Assembly (NCBI GenBank): GCA_913058195.1
Contig: CAJXPP010000160.1
Coordinates: 1-5,506 of the forward strand
DNA from: an uncultured Gammaproteobacteria bacterium
GTDB taxonomy: Bacteria > Pseudomonadota > Gammaproteobacteria > Nitrosococcales > Methylophagaceae
Length of the DNA: 5,506 nucleotides
Reading direction: 5' to 3'
Shown here: in pieces, positions 5,459 through 5,506 of the stretch
Position numbering within the stretch: the stretch's first letter is position 1
Layout of the letters: each line of letters begins with the position of its first letter
Made by a program: the position numbers and the translations under genes
Notes under the pieces: model-generated
Told to the model about the DNA's origin: nothing
Database searches by the model: none
The model's input: the letters and a program-made list of their open reading frames with translations, nothing else

Positions 5459-5506
5459 CTGTCTCTTATACACATCTGACGCTGCCGACGATCTACTCTG
5501 TGTAGA
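5459..5506 (+). other. Illumina Nextera adapter left at the contig end (not genomic)
   Basis: Bases 5459-5477 are CTGTCTCTTATACACATCT, the transposase mosaic end in read-through orientation. Bases 5478-5491 (GACGCTGCCGACGA) complete the Nextera read-1 adapter. TCTACTCT (5492-5499) is the reverse complement of the i5 index AGAGTAGA (N504/S504), and GTGTAGA (5500-5506) is the start of the flow-cell primer. The order adapter, index, primer is that of library read-through, so real sequence ends at about 5458, give or take two bases that could match by chance. Confidence 0.98.

Noticed and set aside
5459..5477. 19-bp Tn5/IS50 mosaic end suggesting a transposon
   Set aside because: It continues into Nextera adapter, sample index and flow-cell primer, so it is library sequence and not a natural mobile element.
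1..5506. CRISPR arrays, tRNA, rRNA or riboswitches
   Set aside because: No regularly spaced direct repeats, cloverleaf or conserved RNA cores were seen on either strand.

Overview
The window suggests an AT-rich gammaproteobacterium; the genus cannot be read from it. AhpC and AhpF look enterobacterial in architecture and length. The OxyR is a divergent member of its family, and the partial gene at the left edge encodes a LapA-type surface adhesin, a class common in marine and biofilm-forming gammaproteobacteria. The right end is not genomic: the last 48 bases are Illumina Nextera adapter, so this is the end of an untrimmed short-read contig. The left end stops inside a repeat domain of the giant adhesin, a typical place for an assembly to break.

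Layout. Bases 1-880 (minus) hold the N-terminus of a LapA-like type I-secreted adhesin: a retention module, a TAAG site for LapG protease and the first T1SS-143-type repeat. Bases 881-1230 are non-coding leader and promoter space. Bases 1231-2157 (minus) are oxyR, the peroxide-sensing LysR regulator with both redox cysteines. Bases 2158-2279 are a divergent control region with three copies of the heptamer TAGAATA and overlapping -10 elements for oxyR and ahpC. Bases 2280-2843 (plus) are ahpC. Bases 2856-2887 form a 32-bp near-perfect palindrome. Bases 2914-4479 (plus) are ahpF. Bases 4480-5118 are degraded DNA: a broken short frame with a 10-bp tandem duplication, then a tyrosine-recombinase remnant on the minus strand. 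Bases 5119-5433 (minus) encode a short, probably C-terminally truncated cupin-like protein.

How it works together. oxyR-ahpC-ahpF is a complete peroxide-defence module. Oxidised OxyR would activate ahpC from an operator just upstream of and overlapping its -35, while the same operator lies in the oxyR leader, where it could repress oxyR. AhpF passes electrons from NADH to AhpC, which reduces H2O2 and organic hydroperoxides. The palindrome between the two genes could help make more AhpC than AhpF. The adhesin lies downstream of oxyR on the same strand, across 350 non-coding bases; a functional link is not shown. The right third looks like an accessory junction where mobile DNA was inserted and decayed.

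I found no convincing new system. The most useful observations are the adapter end, the heptamer operator, the ahpC-ahpF hairpin, the TAAG site in the adhesin, and the frameshifting 10-bp duplication beside the recombinase relic.
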